From Chara braunii (taxonomy: Eukaryota > Streptophyta > Charophyceae > Charales > Characeae): a DNA stretch of 64,000 bases. Below the pieces are notes generated by a model, which was given only the letters and a program-made list of their open reading frames with translations, searched no databases and had not been told where the DNA came from. The stretch is taken from NCBI GenBank assembly GCA_003427395.1, contig BFEA01000217.1, positions 1,623,345-1,687,344 of the forward strand, written 5' to 3'. The position numbers were made by a program, and so were the translations under genes. Positions 24,282 to 35,585 of this stretch are shown here, one piece after another (the first letter of the stretch is position 1; every line of letters starts with the position of its first letter).

Positions 24282-24338
24282 AAGCCTGTTGCACAACCAA
24301 CAGCCTCGCCACACAGCTGTTGGTTGTGCAACAGGCTT
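24282..24338. repeat. Perfect 23-bp stem inverted repeat
   Basis: The arms at 24282-24304 and 24316-24338 are exact inverted complements (starting AAGCCTGTTGCACAACC) around an 11-base loop. It sits directly upstream of the LSU rRNA-like fragment of copy C. Confidence 0.9.
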
Positions 24339-24349
24339 AGTGAAGCGGG

Positions 24350-24420
24350 TCCGGTGCAGATCTTGGTGGTAGTAGCATGTATATCAAAAGGGACTCTGAA
24401 GGCTGGGGAGTGGAGGCATC
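24350..24420 (+). pseudogene. LSU rRNA-like fragment, sense (diverged)
   Basis: GCAGATCTTGGTGGTAGTAG is an exact match to conserved LSU rRNA. The following bases (AAAAGGGACTCTGAAGGCTG) are a diverged form of the next rRNA block. It corresponds to 16559-16638 in copy B. Confidence 0.7.
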
Positions 24421-24499
24421 CCGAGGAACAACCCCTGGGACAGCCTTGCCACACAGCCAATACTGCGGCAGCCCCCCCCCCACTGGTGCCTTCTGGTAG

Positions 24500-24760
24500 G
24501 CTGTGCCCGCGGCACAGTCCACCTTCTTTCGGGTTCCGAGAGAGATGCACCGCTGTAACTTTTCAGGTGGGGCAAGGCCCTGCCTACCTGCAACAAATGG
24601 TGGGCTGATACTTTGCTGGTAACACGGCACCATCCACAAATTTGTGCAAGAACTCTCGTGTACGAAGATAAATAGGACAAATAAATAAATAAATAGATAA
24701 AATAGAACATTCGCCGTAAACCCCGGTCTGTATTTTCGACAGTTCATTGGCGTACCAACT
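24500..24760 (-). pseudogene. LSU rRNA-like fragment, antisense (diverged, interrupted)
   Basis: CTTCTTTCGGGTTCCGAG near 24522 and GGTCTGTATTTTCGACAG near 24724 match the two ends of the antisense LSU fragment of copy B. The sequence between them is heavily changed. Confidence 0.5.
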
Positions 24761-25080
24761 GTATCAGGCTGCTGGCTCTTGCCGGTTTCATGACTGATAG
24801 CCCTCCCAAGGTCAGGTCCACGGGACTGACCGTCCTAAGTAATTCATATTTGCAGCATCTTGACTCATCTGGTTTCAATGGAATTGATACCTAGGCCTGT
24901 ATTTCAATAGTTCATAGATGTACCCCCTGAGCCAGGCTCCCGGGCTCTCACAGCCGGTCCTGGTACCGGCACCCGGCCGTGTCCCAAAAATAAGAATCTA
25001 ATAAAAATTAACACAAAATAAAAAAGGACAAGGCATAGAAAACTTAAGTTTCGCGGGAGTGGTTGAAGGAGGGGAAGGAC

Positions 25081-25682
25081 CGTCGAACCCCGCCCATCGG
25101 GCCCGTAGCCGGACTCCCCAGCAAAAACTACCCCTCGGCTTGCCTCCACGGCGCTCCTTCACTGCTCGCTGCTGGACTCGATCTCGAGATCCACCTGGTG
25201 AAAACACCGTGATGCAACCTATAGGGCTAAGCCCCAGCCTGGATTGGTTGTGTGCCACCCAGTATGTAAACGGTAACTGTGGCCAGCCTGGGCCTGCAGC
25301 AGGAGCGTTTTTTTTCCCATTCAAATCCACGGCCCCGTACGCGCTCACGTGCGGTTAGGGGCCGGGTCCTTGCTCGACACGTCACACTTGTGGCCCCCAT
25401 AATACCACGCGGAGGCCTAAGCCTACGTCTACGGTACCTACGCAGCGGCCCTTGCTATATGAAGGGGTAAATTTCTCCCTTTGGCTGTCGTCGCACCCGC
25501 AGCACAAGCGTGCCGCCACCTAGCAAAACCACCCTCGATGGCGCACGTTGTATGAACGCAGGTGCACCATGGTCAATTCAAATATGAAAGACTTTTCCTA
25601 GCCTTAATAAAATAAAAAAAATGTTGTCGGCGGGCATGCTGACTCTACGGTATCAAGAGAAAAACCATCGCGCGTGCCTCAA
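25081..25682. other. LTR 3' region, no gene recognised
   Basis: Mixed-composition sequence inside copy C with no conserved frame. A TATATGAAGGGG motif near 25454 could be promoter-like, but this is weak. Confidence 0.3.
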
Positions 25683-26018
25683 AACTGCGCGCCCACACAC
25701 ACTTTGCTCCTAGTCAATCGTCCTATTAGCGTAACTCAACAAATTCTGCCGCGACTCGCGCGACACATTTAGATCTTCAAACTTACTTCCTGTTACATGC
25801 AAAAACTACCGTGGATACCCTTGTCAGGGTATTCACACCGACAACGCCTTAAATTTGCGCGCCTACACACTCTGTATTTCTAGTCAACCAACTTGGTCAG
25901 CGCTATCCGAAACACAACCACGACTCGCGCGGTGCACTCGGATCTTGAACCGAACTTATTTTCTGTCACTTGCAAAATTCAGGGCGGGTACCCTTGTAAG
26001 GTTATTCGCACCGACAAC
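25683..26018. repeat. About 168-bp tandem duplication at LTR end
   Basis: Two units run from GCGCGCC-ACACAC to CACCGACAACGC (about 25685-25851 and 25853-26018). Shared blocks are CGACTCGCGCG, GATCTT, TACCCTTGT and TATTC-CACCGACAACGC. The unit end coincides with the inferred LTR end. Confidence 0.7.
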
Positions 26019-26032
26019 GCTGGGCGTGAGGT

Positions 26033-26046
26033 TGGTATCGGAGCCG
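26033..26046 (+). promoter_or_regulatory. Degenerate tRNA-iMet primer-binding site (family II)
   Basis: TGGTATCGGAGCC differs at one position from the standard plant gypsy/copia PBS start TGGTATCAGAGCC, which pairs with the 3' end of initiator-Met tRNA. It lies about 170 bp before the family II gag ATG. Confidence 0.6.
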
Positions 26047-26200
26047 ACACGTGTCAAAGACCAAAGACAGACAAGTGGTCTGACTCCATAGCTCGACTGA
26101 TCAGGCGAACCCTGTGCAAGGACGATCTAAGCAAAGAAACACGTCGGTGCACGATCCTGTAGTTACCCGAAGCAGATCAGCAGGACGACAGGCAGCCAAC

Positions 26201-27034
26201 ATGAACGTTAATCTCGCACCTAACGCTAACCCAACACAAGGAGGGGCGAATCAAGTCGGACTTGTACTTCCGCAACCTGCACATATTCGAACACATACTG
26301 CCCGGCCTGAGTTGTATCTTTTCGACCCCGCACACCACTTGGCATGAGCACAACTCGCCAAACTCCGAGTACAGCAGTACGACAATGATGAAACCATAAT
26401 CAATATCCCCGCCCGTATGGGCGGAGATGTACATCATTGGTTTAGTACTTACGTGTGGATCGATCTCCCAACATTCAAAAGAGACTTTTTGCATCTGTTT
26501 GATTATATTCATCCGGAACCTTTTTTTTTCATGATCAAGGATCGGGTACAGAAGCCCTTCTTGTCCATTGCGAAATATCATAGCCGATTCTATTCATTGT
26601 TCGTAAAGTCCGAATGCAACGAGAAGGTTGCCAGAGATTTATTCATTGACGGACTTAGAAGCCTCGTGATGCGGACAAAGATGAGAAAGCAGTTTCCCCC
26701 CATCACCCACACCATACATCAGATCATGGATGCGGCCGAGGAAATGGAGAGAAAGTTCGCTGCTAGCTTCCTCGAAGGGGAAGATCAAACTAAATATGGA
26801 GATTCCACCGAACTTGTCCGGGTCAAGGCGGAGCTAGCTGCGCTCCAAGATAGATTTGAAACATGGGCTTCGTCTCAGGCCCCGCCACCTACTTGGAACA
26901 TGTGGGTGTCAAGAAGCCTCTCTCCGACTGGAGCCCTGGGCCATCAGTGGCGAATTTCCCCACGCCCTCCCAAGGTGCCGCAAGGAAAGTGGGGGAATCA
27001 AATGCGATATTGGAGCTTACACAGACGTTGGTAA
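26201..27034 (+). pseudogene. gag: Family II gag (broken)
   Basis: Retrotransposon capsid protein. The frame starts with ATG at 26201, is broken by TGA at 26345-26347 and continues to 27034. The Ty3/gypsy gag core is recognisable: an RMGGDVHHWF segment (about 26414) equivalent to the usual 'GxAxxWW/WF', then a W...TFKRDF..LFDY block, a Y..RFYSL block and a D..IDGL segment, then a coiled, charged region. No zinc knuckle follows in this frame, so the C-terminus is lost or frameshifted. Downstream sequence is scrambled by a tandem duplication. Confidence 0.8.
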
Positions 27035-27142
27035 ACTTGATGTAGGAAAGTAAGAAATAGCAACGTGAGCGTAACACCCAAAACAAAACGTTGATGCGTT
27101 CAATGTGCCCCATCGTAGTTCGAACTTCGCCCTTATCTGCAG

Positions 27143-28229
27143 GTGCGTCTGTCGTACAAGCGGCATGCTCAAGTCCAAATAGGAGCGGCCCCCTCGACCG
27201 CAGCGCCGATAACTAACGGACCAGGGCGAGTAGGAACGATGGTGGAAAAAACCGACGGAGTAACAACTACAGCCATCGTTGTTGAAGAAACAGCGGAGCT
27301 TATCCCACTTGACCAGTATATCTCGTTAAGATATCCGAGGTTGGATATGACAGGAGTCAGCCTGCGGTTGAAGATCGGGAAGTCTCGAAATGTAGACCGT
27401 CCCCAAACGAAATGGAATCTGGCAGCCCCGTGTTCATTACGGGGGAAATCGACGTGCTAGATATAATTCGAGCACTCGATCACCGCATTCCCCTTCCAAT
27501 TGGACGTCTTTCGTCCATATCCGAACAAACGAATGACCGTATGTTACAACACTGCAACGCCAATTGAAAACAATTCGCCCTTGTGAAACATGTGGTCATC
27601 AAAGGGAAGGCCCCTACTAAGGAGCCAAAAGTAGAAACACCCAGTACTCGTTAAGATATCCGAGGTTGGATATGACAAGAGTCAACCTGCGGTTGAAGAT
27701 CGGGAAGTCTCGGAATGTAGACCGTCTCCAAGCGAAATGGAATCTGGCAGCTCCGTGTTCATTACGGGGGAAATCGACGTGCTAGATATAATTTGAGCAC
27801 TCGATCACCGCATTCCCCTTCCGATTGGACACCTTTCATCCGAACAAACCAATGACCGTATGTTACAACACTGCAAGGCCAATTGAAAACAATTCGCCCT
27901 TGTGAAACTTGTGGTCATCAAAGGGAAGGCCCCTACTAAGGAGCCAAAAGTAGAAACACCCATTACTTCGGACCTGGTGCGTTTGGGGCTGATCCAGAAA
28001 GATGACCATTTCCTGCGAATCAGGGCTATCCCGTGAAAGTCTGCAGAATGTGGCGTAGAGGCTTGGGGAGTCCCTTACATCGAGATTATTGATTCAGAGG
28101 CAACCATCCTAACAATATCCCTTCAAGTGGTGCAAAAGGGCAGGCAGAAAGAAAAATTTGATCCCGCTCACCAAGAGAGATCATCTCATTTCAGTTGATA
28201 AAGAGAAAATCTGAGCGGTGGGAAGAATG
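27143..28229 (+). pseudogene. Family II gag-protease linker, degenerate
   Basis: Short open frames (for example 27143-27460) lie between gag and protease without recognisable domains. A 325-bp tandem duplication (27325-27965) interrupts the region, so the original frame cannot be followed. Confidence 0.5.
27325..27965. repeat. 325-bp tandem duplication in family II
   Basis: CGTTAAGATATCCGAGGTTGG recurs after 325 bases and both units end GTAGAAACACCCA. The second lacks about 6-10 bases near 27836. The units differ at few positions, so the event is younger than the decay of the element. Confidence 0.9.
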
Positions 28230-28388
28230 ACTAACGTTGCTTTCAGGTTGGGGAAAGTTCACGCCTTGGGAGATGTTATAGTCCTCAATGTGAATTCGTA
28301 CGACGTTCTTGTTCGATTGTCGGCCCTGAATGCCCTGCAAGCCAACCTGGACTTTGAACGACAGGTGGTGGTCCATAGAAATACGTGA
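28230..28388 (+). pseudogene. Family II aspartic protease remnant
   Basis: The 52-codon frame contains VNSYDVLVRLSALNALQAN, matching the C-terminal half of gypsy-type retropepsins ('YDVLLGLDFL...A.LDF'). The catalytic D-S/T-G half is not visible in frame upstream. It ends at a TGA. Confidence 0.65.
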
Positions 28389-28953
28389 GGAAAACCGTAC
28401 ACGATCCCCATGCGCCTCACTTTAAGGATGGTGTTGAATACGTCCCGAAAGACCCACCCGGAAGAGGTAGGGTCGCTCTCAATGGTTACGTGGGAAGAGT
28501 CAACCGACGAATCAGATGTAATGGATGACGAACCCATAACCTCACCCTTACAAAATCCGAGAGTGAGGAAGAGACAGATGTTGTGATTCAGGAACTGACC
28601 CGCCAGATAATCCAGTACCTGGTCCACCAGAAAACGACAAGGATTTTTGCCCTCACGGATAAAAAATTCCAACGAACTCGAGCATTGGTTCTGGGGTGGC
28701 CACTTGTACAAGTTTCAAGGATGCCCGATTTTTGGAAATGCTCTCGGACCAAATACGAAGCAACTGTCCCACTGCTTCCGCGATATCTGGACAATATGTT
28801 TTTTTGGGACGTCAAGGAATCACCACCTCGGCCCTTGCTTAAGACAGGCAAGAAGGTCGCTTGCTACAACGAGGCACCGAGGCCCAAGCTTTGGAACCCC
28901 CTGAATGACTCGACGCCTCTCTTTTCGAGATCGGAATCAAAATTGTCGAAAAG

Positions 28954-30338
28954 ATGATAGACCCCCGAGTCGTGGAAGACAGAATCACCCTAGAAGGACA
29001 CGTGGCAACCAGAGAGCCAGACACTCAAATGGTCGCCACGGTATTCTCGTGGCGGTTGGACAAATCCTTTATTTTGTCTCCCTCGCCCCGGGCTGCAAAG
29101 ACTGTACGCACTAAGCAAATAGAGACCGCCATCCATGACCGACCCTACGAACTGCATGTACTTGAATATGTACTTGATGAAATTCACCGATTGATTGCAG
29201 ATATTTTGATGGAATACCAAGAGGCAATTCGTATTGATGGTGCGGATATCGGGATATCCCTGGTAATTCAATATGAGATCCTGATTGGAACGCATCCGCC
29301 TATACATTGTAAACCGTACCGATATTCACTCACCGAAAGGAAAACGACACTAGAGCGAATCTGGGAGTTTGAAGCAAATGGTTGGATCAAGCCCGCCACA
29401 TGAGCATGGTCTTTTCCAGTAGTGTTGGTCCCGAAAAATAACAGGTCGATTCACATATGCATTGATTATGGAAAACTGAATAATATCACAATTAAAGATG
29501 CGTACCCCCTACCCCTGATTGATGATTTGTTTGATGCAATTGGATGTGCCAATTATTTTAGTAAGTTTGATATTTGTCACGGGTTCCACCATATCAAGAG
29601 GATCGGCCGAAGGTGTCGTTTGTATTGTTCGAGGGCATGTGGCAGTGGATCCGATGTCCTATGGGAATATGTAATGCACCAGCCACTTTCCAGAGAGCAA
29701 TGAACGTCACCTTTCAGAATTTTGTTAACAAGACCTGACCGACACAAGGAATGATCATTTTCTTTGCGTCATTGTATACATGGACGACATACTGGTGTAC
29801 TCTGAGTCGTTTCACGAGCACATGCAACATATTGAATAGGCACTTTGAGCTTTGCGAGATGCTGGTTTGAAGATCACCCTATAAAAGAGCGAGTTCTTCC
29901 TCTCTGGAATCTTGTTTCTGGGCTATGTGGTGACCCGAGGAGGCTTGAGACCGGATTCAAGGAAAGTCGAGGCGTTTCGAGAAGCGCCCACGCCTACGTC
30001 TCTGACGCAGGTTCGAGTCTTTTTTGGACTGACCTCGTACTACCACTGATTTATCAAGGGTTTCACGGCAATCGCCCGGCCCCTGACGAACCTTATGCGG
30101 ATGGTTCAACCACTAGACAGGGACACGGAGTGCGAGTAGGCATTTTCCACTCTGAAAAATGCTCTGGCCTCGGTGCCCATTTTAATTCGACCCGACCCCG
30201 ATAAGCAGTTCATACTCATTATAAACTGGCAGCCCGAAGCGATTTTCGCTATTCTGGCACAAAAGGGGAGAGACGGCAGAGAACACGTCATCCAGTACAC
30301 CTCTCGGATGGTACCCGACCAGCCAAGGAACGATCCGG
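28954..30338 (+). pseudogene. pol: Family II reverse transcriptase / RNase H (broken, truncated)
   Basis: RT copies the element RNA into DNA and RNase H removes the RNA. The RT start (C.PYRYSLTER..TLERIWEFEANGWIKPAT) is followed by a TGA at 29401, then VPKNNRSIHICIDYGKLNN, PLPLIDDLFDAIG and FSKFDICHGFHHI (about 29430-29600). A frameshift follows, then the active site VYMDDILVYS near 29773-29805, the connection block (FFLSGILFLGYVV, frames broken) and the RNase H start (ILIRPDPDKQFILIINW, about 30178). The aspartate usual in the RNase H 'TDAS' position is replaced (IINW). The gene stops at 30338, where family I is inserted. Confidence 0.85.
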
Positions 30339-30342
30339 TGTC

Positions 30343-30394
30343 GGAGGGCTCGGTGTCCCGGCCCTCCTTTGTGTACCAAGTCCCTACTTGGTAC
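30343..30394. repeat. Two hairpins at the LTR 5' end
   Basis: GGAGGGC (30343-30349) pairs with GCCCTCC (30361-30367). GTACCAAG (30373-30380) pairs with CTTGGTAC (30387-30394). Both stems are kept in the second LTR at 49845-49898. Confidence 0.8.
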
Positions 30395-31445
30395 CACCCT
30401 TAGTTTAGTGCTGCGATCTGTAGCTACTCCCGAGACACTGTGACGCTTGGTACCTGAGCTATAGTATGATGTGGACCAGTCCCGACGGCGTAGCCCTCAA
30501 CAAAATGGGTGCGCCACAGGACTTCCATTGGTCCACGCAGGCTCGGCGCCCTGCTGTACAGCAGAGCACAACCGGCCTGTGACCGTGGAAGCCGCCGGGT
30601 TCGCCCTGGGACGCGGAGGTGAGAGGGCTGGCCCGGTCTTTTTAACTGCGCGCCAAGCGCCCCGGTACTGAGTTATGGGTTAGGTGCATGGAGACAAACC
30701 GCTATCAAAGAAAAGAAAAGTTAAGTAAAAGAAATAAAAGAAAGTAAGAAGTGTGAGAGCAGAAAGGAAAACTAAGAGTCAGAGCTGCATATGGATCGCG
30801 GCCCTTGCTTTAATCGGGGATAATCCGGCGATATCGGGCTACTATACCGTTGAGTCTTCCCCTTTCTATTTTATTTACTATTATTATTATAACCATCATT
30901 GTAAACTTCTCAATTTTCCAGGCGCGGTTCTCCTTTCCTGGGTTCAGTCACTTCGAAGGGGAGGCCGACGGTTCAAGTTTTTGGGCTGCGACTACGGCCA
31001 GGTGGCCTAGACTGGACTGACTCCTCGTAAGACTTCTGTACCAGAGGAGCATGGTTGAAGTATTGCGCGGTAAGGCCTCAAAAGAAGGGCGACCCGCGGT
31101 CACATTGGTAGGTAGCCTATCACCCCCCAGTGGAGGGTCATAAGCCCCCTCCTTGCCATCGGACACGGGTACCCGTCGGGTATAAGCCAACGCGTACGTC
31201 TTAAAGAAAGAAAAATGCTTGTCAGTGTCCCGTGGGACTTCAGATATTGGGTCGTGGTCACATCGTGATAATTAGTGGCTTGACGGCAGCATAGCGATTT
31301 CGAACCATACCTTGACCATTGAGTTTTCAGTTTCGAATTATTCAGTTTTTATTTTGCTTTATATTTTGGAATATAAAGACTATTAAAAAAAAGGCCAGAG
31401 CATAACTTTTCTTTTAGAGCGTGGGGTCATAGCGAGGGGTGAGCC

Positions 31446-31452
31446 TATAAAG
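31446..31452 (+). promoter_or_regulatory. Candidate TATA box of LTR 1
   Basis: TATAAAG lies 155 bases before the ATG of LTR ORF1 and is identical in the second LTR. It is a candidate promoter for LTR ORF1 or for the genomic RNA. Confidence 0.5.
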
Positions 31453-31599
31453 AGGTGAGGCAAACGAGTTCTTGGCAGTGAAGCCTCTCCTGCTGTGTTG
31501 ACGCTGTTGGCCTGAGAAAGCGGTGGGTAGTCTGTGGGCACGAGTGTTGGGGTCTAGTGTTGTGCTATCTGTCAAGCGGGGCAGGCTATCTTGAGTAGC

Positions 31600-33900
31600 A
31601 ATGGCGCTNCACGGCTATNGGCCTGGCTGTTGGCGGCACACNGTGCGCTGGGTCCCAGTGTCAGGTGAAGGCCCCCTGATTACGACGGCCCAGAACTATG
31701 ATGGGGGAGAAGTAGTTCGACTGAAGGTNTGTATTNAANGGGGGAGAGAGGAGGAGATGCGAGGTGACCAGAGGCTGCAGGCTGCCATTTCCGAAGCACG
31801 CGACAGGGCAGAGCGGAGGTGCAGACAAGACGGGGTGACCGTGGGCTTGAGAGTGACGGTCATCTATCACGAGACCGAATCATCAACGGGGACCGAAACA
31901 AGGGAGGAGCAGCACAACGAGAGAGACTCAGGCGGGGAGAGTGAAATGAGCGAGGCTGACTGGGAGACGGATCTCAGGTCCTGGAACAGACCCGAGGAGA
32001 TCCAAAAGCACCACCGGGCCGCGGAGCCGGTGGAAAAGGGACCTGAGGCCAGCTCACGACAGCCGACTCCCAGAGGCCGCGGGATCGGAGGCCGCGGGGC
32101 AGGACGAAAACAGAGCAAGGGGAAGAGACAAGTGTGAGACGCGAGAGGCAGAACACGTGCGCTGCGAAGAGGTCAACGAAGAGGGAGACAGAGAGTAAGC
32201 GGAAACGGGACGAGTTTGCGGAGCACGCCTGATGTCAACTGAGCGGCATTTGTAGCGAACCAGAGGTGACGAGATGAGTGGTGCGCATGAGCGTGATGGG
32301 TGTGTACAGACTGCACGTGGCGCGGTCAGGGAGGAGCAAGAGGGTGGTCAATGAGAAAGTGAGAGGGGAGAGTAGGCAGTAGACCTGAGACACGCGGGGC
32401 GAGAGGGTCAACAGCGAGAGAGGAGAAAATGGAACGCGTGTGCTGGGATGTTGATGTCAACTGGAAGGCAGTGAGTAACGAGCTGCAAAGAGAGGGCAGG
32501 CAACGAGTCAGAGAGAGCAAGCGCGGCGATTGAGTCGATAGGTGGTTATGTGCGGGCGTGGACTGCACGTAGCAAGGCCTGGTGTGTGNGAGGGGAGCCA
32601 ACGAAAAGGGAGACGGTGTGAGTAAGGTAGGACGCTAGTTCACAGAGGGTATTTGACATCAACCACCGCTCGCACGTTCGTGCGGCAAGCTCGCACCTGC
32701 AGTAATGATGAAAAGATGAGGAAAGAGGAACCCGCAGGGACANCGCGAGAAGTAACNATCTAGAGATNNTAGTCTNCGANGCGCNACGTAAGTTGCTACT
32801 CGAATTGCTTTGCCGCGCACTGAGCACGGTCCCTCTCTGTTTGGGACTTGGATCAACAACTTTTCCACTATGCTTAGGCTGTAATTACCCGTTANTTAGT
32901 ACGTGGTTTTGTGAGAGGGGAAGAGAGTGTGAGCGGAACGGAACTTGAAACGGGGAGGTAAGCGCAGTTGCATGGGAACATGCACGACAGGTGGCGTGTT
33001 CTGTAAGGAGGCAGTCGGCGGTAGGAATAAGAGAGAGGGTGGGCAGTACACTCGACTCATGCGTGGTAGCCTGATAAAGCGTGACTAGAGGGTCAACGGG
33101 AAAAGGGGGGGGCTAGAGCCAANTNCACGCGAANGGAGATNCCTACGTCAATCNGACTGCGATACATGACAAGCTACGGAGAGTAGACGTGGGCAAGTCG
33201 GCGCGAGCGAGCGTGGTGATTGAGTGGGAAGGTAGTTAAGTGCGTGTACAGGTCGCANGNAACAAAGNNAGAGGNCGTGTGAGAAGACGGTNAGGTCNTC
33301 GCTGCCAACCGACAATGNTGTNTAGCCATGAAGGATGAGAGGAGCTTTCTGCTTGGCACCGCCAGTCTTCTGCTGTTCAAAGAAGACAAGGGCATTGCGN
33401 GCAATCTGCAAAGGTAAAACANGGCCGATATAACGNTGTGCTGATCACCACCCNCATGCTGAACAGAGAAAGGAGACNTGTGTGAGGATATGTTCTCACG
33501 AGAGTGCATNANGCGNGTGAAGTAAGGAGAGACGGTTCGCATGAGAAAGTTTACGCNCGNGTTAGCTGCTGACGTCAGCATTTTGTCGCAACATGAATCT
33601 TGATTCAACTTNAATGTGACACCNGTCTGCTCCTTGCTTCTTGAAATTCGAGAAGTTGAGAGGGAACGTGCAGGCTGCTTATCATTACGGGTGGGGCCAT
33701 GCTATGTTTTTTTTGTTATGGAGGATGATAGTGATGAGTATTGTTTGTTCGGTTAGTGAGCTCAGCGGTCAGGGCCTGACTTCTGATAGACTTAAGATGT
33801 GAGTTCAAGCTTTACATGCGAAGACCAGTCATCCTCGACAGGAGTAGTGGCTGCGAGACCGAGAGGACTAAACTGACAGCTAAGTATANTTGGGTGCCGA
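31600..33900. other. Cluster of single ambiguous bases in LTR 1
   Basis: Isolated Ns occur throughout. The corresponding bases in LTR 2 are ordinary and the alignment stays in register, so each N replaces one base. They look like consensus ambiguities from collapsed repeat copies. Confidence 0.8.
31601..32137 (+). CDS. LTR ORF1, hypothetical protein (178 aa)
   Basis: I do not recognise it. It starts at ATG 31601. The N-terminal 60 residues include HGY-PGCWRH and VRWVPVSGEGPL. The middle is a charged helix-like stretch (QRLQAAISEARDRAERR). The C-terminal half is acidic, then Arg/Gly-rich and ends in basic GRKQSKGKRQV. This suggests nucleic-acid binding, by inference only. Five or so ambiguous bases fall inside. 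A CTGAAG/GTATGT sequence in copy 2 (near 51230) looks like a splice donor, so the frame could be a first exon. Confidence 0.5.
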   Translation: MAXHGYXPGCWRHXVRWVPVSGEGPLITTAQNYDGGEVVRLKXCIXXGREEEMRGDQRLQAAISEARDRAERRCRQDGVTVGLRVTVIYHETESSTGTETREEQHNERDSGGESEMSEADWETDLRSWNRPEEIQKHHRAAEPVEKGPEASSRQPTPRGRGIGGRGAGRKQSKGKRQV

Positions 33901-35339
33901 AAGATCATGCCGCTTAAGGGAGTGACTGATAGCGACCAAAATCAAAAGAACCTTAACAAGACTCTAGATATTGCGTTCCCACGTAATCCTGACAAGGCTG
34001 CTTGGCAGNGTGAGTGGGTAGTGTCTTGGAAGGGTCAAGTAGCTTTGCACGTAGTTTTACTGTTGGCTATGAGCTCTTCTGAAGTTTTCGCTCTTAATAA
34101 GGGTATTTTTTTCCTTTTCTTGATTGGTCACTCGACGCTGCCGAAGGACTTTTGTGCTACTCTCACAGACACTCGGACTGAATTGAGCGTGATGGTCTAG
34201 TTTTGACTAATGAACAAGAGAAAACTGGTGCTGAGAAAAGTCGCTTACCTACTGGTTAAATATTTGCTTGGCGGGGATTAGTGATCTGCACTTTAATTTT
34301 AGCTGGCTCAAGTGCATAATGGGTAACGGGTAAGCCATTGGGAAATCAGAGTGCATTTGTGGGTTGAGAAAAGTACACACAGTTTATGTTTTGCGGTACT
34401 CAGAGGAACGCTAAACTAGGTTCTGGTATGCCAGCTCACATGTGGGTTGGATGGCGGAATCTAATTACTCACAAGGTAAAATCCCATGAGATGCTATGAT
34501 GTGTTGTGACATTTTAGGCAGAGCCAGGTCTTAATTGTTAAATTTTCTTGTCTTTTAAGGGGGCGAAAGCAGAGGGCTCAATGTCCTGAGGAGTGAGCTT
34601 GGTGAGTAAATATGAGTTTTGTTGTGTTTCCCTGAGCCATGGTACTCGAGGACAGACTGAGTGGGGCCTACAAATCCCTTGAAATCCTTTTGATTGAGTT
34701 ATCCGGGATGGTCTTGTAACTAGTTCGGCACTAGGCGAGATTCAGACCTGAGCTTCACTTCTATGAATAACAAAAGTACTGTGTGATACATGAGTGGAGA
34801 TTGTAGTTGCGCTATTCGGGTGATAAGGGCTTCTGTTGACGTTGTCCCGAGCTCTGTGCATAATGAACCGTGTGGTGTCGAGTCTGTCGCAAGGGTGTCC
34901 ATCTTTAACAAAAGCTAGACCAGGAGGTGAGCATGCTCTGATTGAATTCGTGATCAGTCTTTGGGGGTGAGATTTGTCTATGTATTCGAGCGCGAGGGAC
35001 AGGGTGGTCCTCCGTCAATAACAACCCAAGTTTTGTTATCTGAAGGGTCAGGACCATCCGTGCTGGGTCTCTATCTCGAGGTTGAGGAGTTAAATTGAGA
35101 ACTGTTCGCAGGGGAGACTCTCGTAGCTTTGCGTCTATGCTAGTGGATTAACGGTAACCCCAGTTCAGGAAAACTTTGACTCATGCGAAACAGACTCAGG
35201 CAATCTGCAAATAGACCCAGTCAACCCAGTGTGGGCCCCGGTAATACAGTATAAGTACAGACAAACCCTGTGCACAATCAGAGAACTCGTTATATACATA
35301 CCTGCTTGGTAAATCTGTGATATTGATCGTGAAGAAGTC
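32138..35339. other. LTR interior without convincing gene
   Basis: The sequence is conserved in LTR 2 at about 97%. Minus-strand frames (32326-32601, 33174-33608) are open in both LTRs, but I see no domain. An open frame at 33907-34200 is shortened in LTR 2 by a small insertion. Confidence 0.5.
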
Positions 35340-35585
35340 ATGAAGAAGGACGAGATTCTAATGGTGAAAGGTAGATCGGATAGGGATAAGAGAGAAGGCT
35401 GGGAGGAAGAGGCGAGTAGGGATATGGATAGACATAGACTAACTCAAAGAAAGTTTGTTGTTGAAACAGCAGGAGAGAGAAAGTACATCGAATATGTGAT
35501 CTACTTTTACGGGCCCGATGGTAAACTTCATAGTACTGGTTCTTCGCTAGAGAGCGTGGAGCAGGCTAAGGCAAAACTTGCGTGA
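35340..35585 (+). CDS. LTR ORF2, small hypothetical protein (81 aa)
   Basis: Unrecognised. ATG at 35340. The N-terminal half is charged (Glu, Arg, Lys), and the C-terminal half reads YIEYVIYFYGPDGKL followed by SLESVEQAKAKLA. The C-terminal pattern (IEY-x-x-Y-x-Y, G-[KR]-L, [ST]-[VI]-E-[EQ]-A) recurs in LTR ORF3, so the two are probably paralogues. The frame is intact in LTR 2 with about eight amino-acid differences. Confidence 0.55.
   Translation: MKKDEILMVKGRSDRDKREGWEEEASRDMDRHRLTQRKFVVETAGERKYIEYVIYFYGPDGKLHSTGSSLESVEQAKAKLA

Larger units (their letters stand above)
24115..25080. repeat. Diverged duplicated block (GGTACCGGCACC-type)
   Basis: A block with GTACCGGCACC, GTGTCCCAAAAA or CTGTCCCAAAAA, an A-rich stretch and GG-AGGACCGT occurs at about 24128-24246 and again at about 24962-25082. 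Part of the LTR 3' half is therefore tandemly duplicated. Confidence 0.55.
17651..26016 (+). repeat. Family II copy C, probable giant 5' LTR (about 8.4 kb)
   Basis: The copy ends immediately upstream of a PBS-like site and the family II gag, which is the position of a 5' LTR. Candidate termini are TGTCG at 17651 and CGACA at 26012-26016, the same terminal inverted repeat as family I. The 16-base gap to the PBS is longer than usual, so the exact 3' end is uncertain. It shares modules in order with copies A and B. It contains the 123-bp repeats, the hairpin array, a MITE, rRNA-like pieces and terminal tandem duplications. No conserved ORF is seen. Confidence 0.5.

Noticed and set aside
33174-33608. 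144-codon minus-strand ORF in the LTR
   Set aside because: Open in both LTRs, but with no domain and an unremarkable composition. At about 97% identity, sharing an open frame is weak evidence.
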